DNA from: Ignavibacteria bacterium | GTDB taxonomy: Bacteria; Bacteroidota; Ignavibacteria; Kapaibacteriales; Kapaibacteriaceae | Reading direction: 5' to 3' | Length of the DNA: 64,000 nt | Assembly: GCA_016873895.1 (NCBI GenBank) | Contig: VGVV01000003.1 | Location: 186,001 to 250,000 of the forward strand | In this document: in pieces, positions 61,337-64,000 of the stretch | Position numbering within the stretch: the first letter of the stretch is position 1 | Layout of the letters: each line of letters starts with the position of its first letter | The notes under the pieces: generated by a model | The model's input: the letters and a program-made list of their open reading frames with translations, nothing else | Told to the model about the DNA's origin: nothing | Databases searched by the model: none | Position numbers and translations under genes: made by a program

Positions 61337-63118
61337 TTACTTCACAAACATTATACGTGAAGGCTTACCTTGGGAGTCTAGCACCTCCAACATGTAGATT
61401 CCCTGCGAAAGTTGGGTTAGATCAATTGGGATCTCACCACCAGCTGATATCCCAATCGTGGCATGTTGATAGACAAGCTCGCCATTTGTAGATCTAACAC
61501 GAATGAGCAAGCGACCCTCCATTGACGACTTGATATCAACCACAGGTTTGTCTCCTGATGGTATTGGCCGGAGTGAAATTGAGCTCTCATTGTCTAGCAT
61601 CTCATCATGTATGGATGTTACAGTAAGTGTAAACTCCGCTGGAGTAGACCAACCGCCCATTCCGCACGCATTTTTTGGACGAACCTCCCATGCAAACGTG
61701 CCATTACCGAGAATCGAAGATTTCACGTTAGTTGAAGTTGATGCAACGGCAGTGTCTTCAAACACAACACTAAAGGGGCTTGTTGTTTGCTTTACACGCA
61801 GGTGATACTTGGTAGCCTCTGCTGACTGATTCCACGTAAACGTTATAGCATCGGCAGCATCGGCGAGTTTGTTTCCTTTTGGACTAACGGCTGCCGTAGC
61901 AGTTGGCATCTTTCCAGCCGTCGTAAATGAGAACGGCGTAGACCATGCACCAATTCCAGCAGTGTTCATACCCCGAACGCGCCAGAAGAATCGTGCATTA
62001 CACTGAGGAGCTTGTATTTGGGCCGACTGCTTCGTCTCTGTGCCAGAGGCGACCAACGATGCCTGGGTAAACTGATTACTTGTAGCCAGCTGCCATTCGT
62101 ACGACTCTGCAAATGTACTTTTGCCCCATTCGAGGGTAACGGTAGGTGCCACACCAGTGGCATTATTACTCGGTTTGGACAAGACAACAGCACCTGGCCC
62201 TTGGGCAGAGGCTGACGTAGTGAAATCGAGCTTAACATTGCTGCCATCAACAGAAATATTCTTGGTGATTGGAGCAGAGAGCCCACCCTCAGATGCTACA
62301 ATAGTGAGCGACGAACCGCCGGAATAGGGCAGAGCGTACCCACCTGACGAACTGGTAACGGTGTAGAACGACCCGCGACTCGGTACGAGCTTTACGTTGG
62401 GAATTCCTTCGCCGATGTCATAAAAGCCATTCTTGTTCTTGTCATCATAGACAACGCCTACAACGTAGCGTGTTGAACCGATACCAAAGTCCTGCGTTAC
62501 AACATACGGTCCAACGGAACCACTAGAGAGCCCTTTGCCGTTATAAATGATGCCAATACCGATTTCTGTGTAGACGGCATTGCCAAAGTTCATGATGTTG
62601 CTCCTGTGGCCAAGTTCCTTTTGATTCTCTTCGCCCCAGTCAACATTCAGACCGCAGTGTCCATGCCAAACGGACTCGCTATAGGCTGCTACGTTCTCCC
62701 CGTACATGCCCATAGATGAGTACCCAACCTTCGAGTAGCGTGTTCCGAGTTCATCACCGTTACTGCTGGTGTGCCCCTGGAAATTGTTTTGATCCATATC
62801 ACGACTATGTACACGGGCAGCATCGATAAGCAAAGCATGAAATGCCAGTGGTGGACGCTGGGGATAGGTCGTGAATGCTTTCTTCGTGGCTACTGGATCA
62901 ATCTTAAAGTATTGATATGCCCCCTGCACTCGTGGATCCTGAGTATCCATCAAGCGAATACCCTCCTCCGTTGGATTTGCACGAGCCCGATTGATGTACT
63001 CGAGCATTAGCTGCTCTTCGGGTGTTGGGTCACCATGGCTGTATCGCTGCTGCATTTGCGCACTAACAAGTGCAGGCACCAGTATGCAAAGTGAACAAAG
63101 AATTAGAAAATGTTTCAT
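61337..63118 (-). CDS. Secreted CAP-domain protein with fibronectin-like modules and T9SS sorting domain
   Basis: 593 residues. Signal peptide 1-20. CAP/SCP domain at about 30-215: EEQLMLEYINRARANP, RVHSRDMDQNNFQGHTSSNG, YGENVAAYSESVWHGH and GHRSNIMNFGN carry the usual His/Glu positions of bacterial CAP proteins. A compact prealbumin or SdrD-B-like module at about 225-305 (VVYDDKNKNGFYDIGEGIPN). Two fibronectin-like modules at about 310-400 and 405-495 (YEWQLATSNQFTQ, YHLRVKQTTSPF). Type IX sorting domain at the end (SLRPIPSGDKPVVDI to LSQGIYMLEV). Shares a transcript with the dehydrogenase just upstream (2-nt gap). Confidence 0.86.
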   Translation of the reverse strand: MKHFLILCSLCILVPALVSAQMQQRYSHGDPTPEEQLMLEYINRARANPTEEGIRLMDTQDPRVQGAYQYFKIDPVATKKAFTTYPQRPPLAFHALLIDAARVHSRDMDQNNFQGHTSSNGDELGTRYSKVGYSSMGMYGENVAAYSESVWHGHCGLNVDWGEENQKELGHRSNIMNFGNAVYTEIGIGIIYNGKGLSSGSVGPYVVTQDFGIGSTRYVVGVVYDDKNKNGFYDIGEGIPNVKLVPSRGSFYTVTSSSGGYALPYSGGSSLTIVASEGGLSAPITKNISVDGSNVKLDFTTSASAQGPGAVVLSKPSNNATGVAPTVTLEWGKSTFAESYEWQLATSNQFTQASLVASGTETKQSAQIQAPQCNARFFWRVRGMNTAGIGAWSTPFSFTTAGKMPTATAAVSPKGNKLADAADAITFTWNQSAEATKYHLRVKQTTSPFSVVFEDTAVASTSTNVKSSILGNGTFAWEVRPKNACGMGGWSTPAEFTLTVTSIHDEMLDNESSISLRPIPSGDKPVVDIKSSMEGRLLIRVRSTNGELVYQHATIGISAGGEIPIDLTQLSQGIYMLEVLDSQGKPSRIMFVK

Positions 63119-63120
63119 AC

Positions 63121-63822
63121 CTAAAGATCTCCTAACTGAGGACGAATTATAATTTCTTCTATCATTGAGTGTTTGTCATGGTACGTATCGACTATCCCTT
63201 TAACAACCTGTGCAACATGCCCAGCTGAGAGCATGCGATGACTGTGCTCGGCACGTGAGGAGTCACTCCATATCTCGGTATCGGTTGCCCCCACTATTAC
63301 GTCAACCACCTTCACGCCATGCGAGCGCACATCCTGACGCATGCTGCGTGTATATGCCAACATCCCTGCCTTCGATGCGGAATACGCAGACGTGCCTGAG
63401 AATACTGTCGTGGCTGCTACCGAGTTGACTGATAATATCATGCCTTCTTTACGCTCACACATTGGTCCTATGAGCGCAGTAATAATCTCTATTGGTCCCA
63501 ACATGTTTGTTCGGATCTGTCGTTCGGCTGATTCATACGGTAACGTAGACGCATCACCGAATTCAGCTATTCCAGCGTTATTAATGAAAATGTCAACGCG
63601 GTCCAGCTGTGTAAGTAACTGCTGTACTGACCCACGAGAGGTGATATCACAACATACAATTCGGTAATGAGCAGCTGGCAGATCAGTTGCAACAGTTTCT
63701 AGTGCTTCTTTATCACGTCCAACGAGGGAAACGAAGTGATCTTGCGCCAAAACACGCGAAATCGCAGCGCCGATTCCTCTGCTTGCCCCGGTAATAACGA
63801 TATGTAGTGCGTCGCTAGGCAT
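63121..63822 (-). CDS. Short-chain dehydrogenase/reductase
   Basis: 233 residues from ATG 63822 (MPSDALHIVITGASRGIG). The upstream ATG at 63861 would overlap the previous gene by 47 nt, so 63822 with an 8-nt overlap is preferred. NAD(P)-binding TGASRGIGAAISR, NNAG motif in VDIFINNAGIAEFG near residue 74, catalytic Ser in ILSVNSVAATTVFSG and Y-x3-K in AYSASKAGMLAYT near residue 140. Substrate unknown. The CAP-domain gene starts 2 nt downstream, possibly an accident of packing. Confidence 0.9.
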   Translation of the reverse strand: MPSDALHIVITGASRGIGAAISRVLAQDHFVSLVGRDKEALETVATDLPAAHYRIVCCDITSRGSVQQLLTQLDRVDIFINNAGIAEFGDASTLPYESAERQIRTNMLGPIEIITALIGPMCERKEGMILSVNSVAATTVFSGTSAYSASKAGMLAYTRSMRQDVRSHGVKVVDVIVGATDTEIWSDSSRAEHSHRMLSAGHVAQVVKGIVDTYHDKHSMIEEIIIRPQLGDL

Positions 63823-64000
63823 TTCGTTCGCTGAGTTCCACGAGTAAACTTTGCTCTTCATCTGTGAGGACTTTACCTCGACGTTTCATTGCTATCTCAA
63901 TGGTTGCCAGCGCCTTGTCGAGTTCATATCGCTTATCATCCCAAGAGAATGCATCACACTTCCGCGGCGCGGTACCAGCATTATTGATTGCGGCACACGC
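63815..64000 (-). CDS. C-terminal fragment of an unrecognised protein, cut by the right edge
   Basis: Open minus frame from the window end to TAG at 63815-63817, giving 61 residues: ends KRRGKVLTDEEQSLLVELSE then RNA, preceded by ACAAINNAGTAPRKCDAFSW. No other frame there is open with as good coupling: its stop overlaps the dehydrogenase ATG (ATGCCTAG). Helical, charged, no motif; the family cannot be named from this piece. Confidence 0.6.
   Translation of the reverse strand, partial: ACAAINNAGTAPRKCDAFSWDDKRYELDKALATIEIAMKRRGKVLTDEEQSLLVELSERNA

Overview
The window looks like chromosomal DNA of a member of the Bacteroidota/Chlorobiota (FCB) group, possibly near Ignavibacteria or Candidatus Kapabacteria. 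Three things point there. Several secreted proteins end in type IX secretion (T9SS) C-terminal domains. Promoter-like TAnnTTTG boxes stand in front of many genes, including a textbook TTG-N20-TATCTTTG before the tRNA. Families common in that group occur (DUF4918, DUF4920-like, DUF4159/DUF4175, a DUF6952-like gene beside thioredoxin). Some genes also have clear Shine-Dalgarno sequences (hpf, the thioredoxin gene), which is less typical of core Bacteroidetes. The assignment is inference; no rRNA is present. No prophage, insertion sequence, CRISPR array or integrase was seen, and no gene-free stretch exceeds 300 bases.

Layout. 1-5661: uvrB (cut by the left edge), a GT39-like membrane protein, queA, an M32 carboxypeptidase and a DUF4918 uracil-DNA glycosylase. 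5678-10497: tRNA-Thr(CGT), then a tight cytochrome c maturation operon (lipoprotein, ccmC, ccmD, ccmE, unknown membrane-anchored protein, ccmF) whose CcmE has Cys in place of the heme-binding His. 10426-23232 (minus): nth, then a cell-envelope set: a double-OmpA protein, a 1445-residue VWA/WD40/choice-of-anchor T9SS cargo, a second double-OmpA protein, a GT4 glycosyltransferase, an IgGFc-binding-like secreted protein and a pseudouridine synthase. The last five are nearly all overlapping. 23331-28513 (plus): rsmG, DUF4159, a large DUF4175-like coiled-coil membrane protein and a small EamA-like protein. 28507-31240 (minus): aldehyde dehydrogenase; HAD phosphatase and def. 31306-38263 (plus): yqeY, mutS2, accC, purL, doxX. 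38232-41478 (minus): kbl, a 3-hydroxyacyl-CoA dehydrogenase and a LolC/E-type permease. 41600-44617: a large BNR-repeat T9SS cargo. 44629-47811: thioredoxin plus a small partner, an acyltransferase, mnmA and a 2-Cys peroxiredoxin. 47898-59283 (plus): tgt, yajC, ribBA, greA, an SGNH esterase T9SS cargo, accD, arginase, a beta-barrel, hpf, hprK and a family-5 peptide-binding lipoprotein. 59347-64000: an AlbA_2/wHTH regulator, an unknown helical protein, a CAP-domain T9SS cargo, a short-chain dehydrogenase and an unrecognised fragment cut by the right edge.

How it works together. Most of the window is housekeeping: queuosine and 2-thiouridine tRNA modification (queA, tgt, mnmA), DNA repair (uvrB, nth, mutS2, a UDG), fatty-acid initiation (accC, accD), riboflavin and purine synthesis. 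The rest is an extracytoplasmic theme: c-type cytochrome assembly and T9SS-exported proteins. The most unusual blocks are the envelope operon at 10426-20382, the variant Ccm operon, and a Tgt that lacks all four usual zinc ligands.
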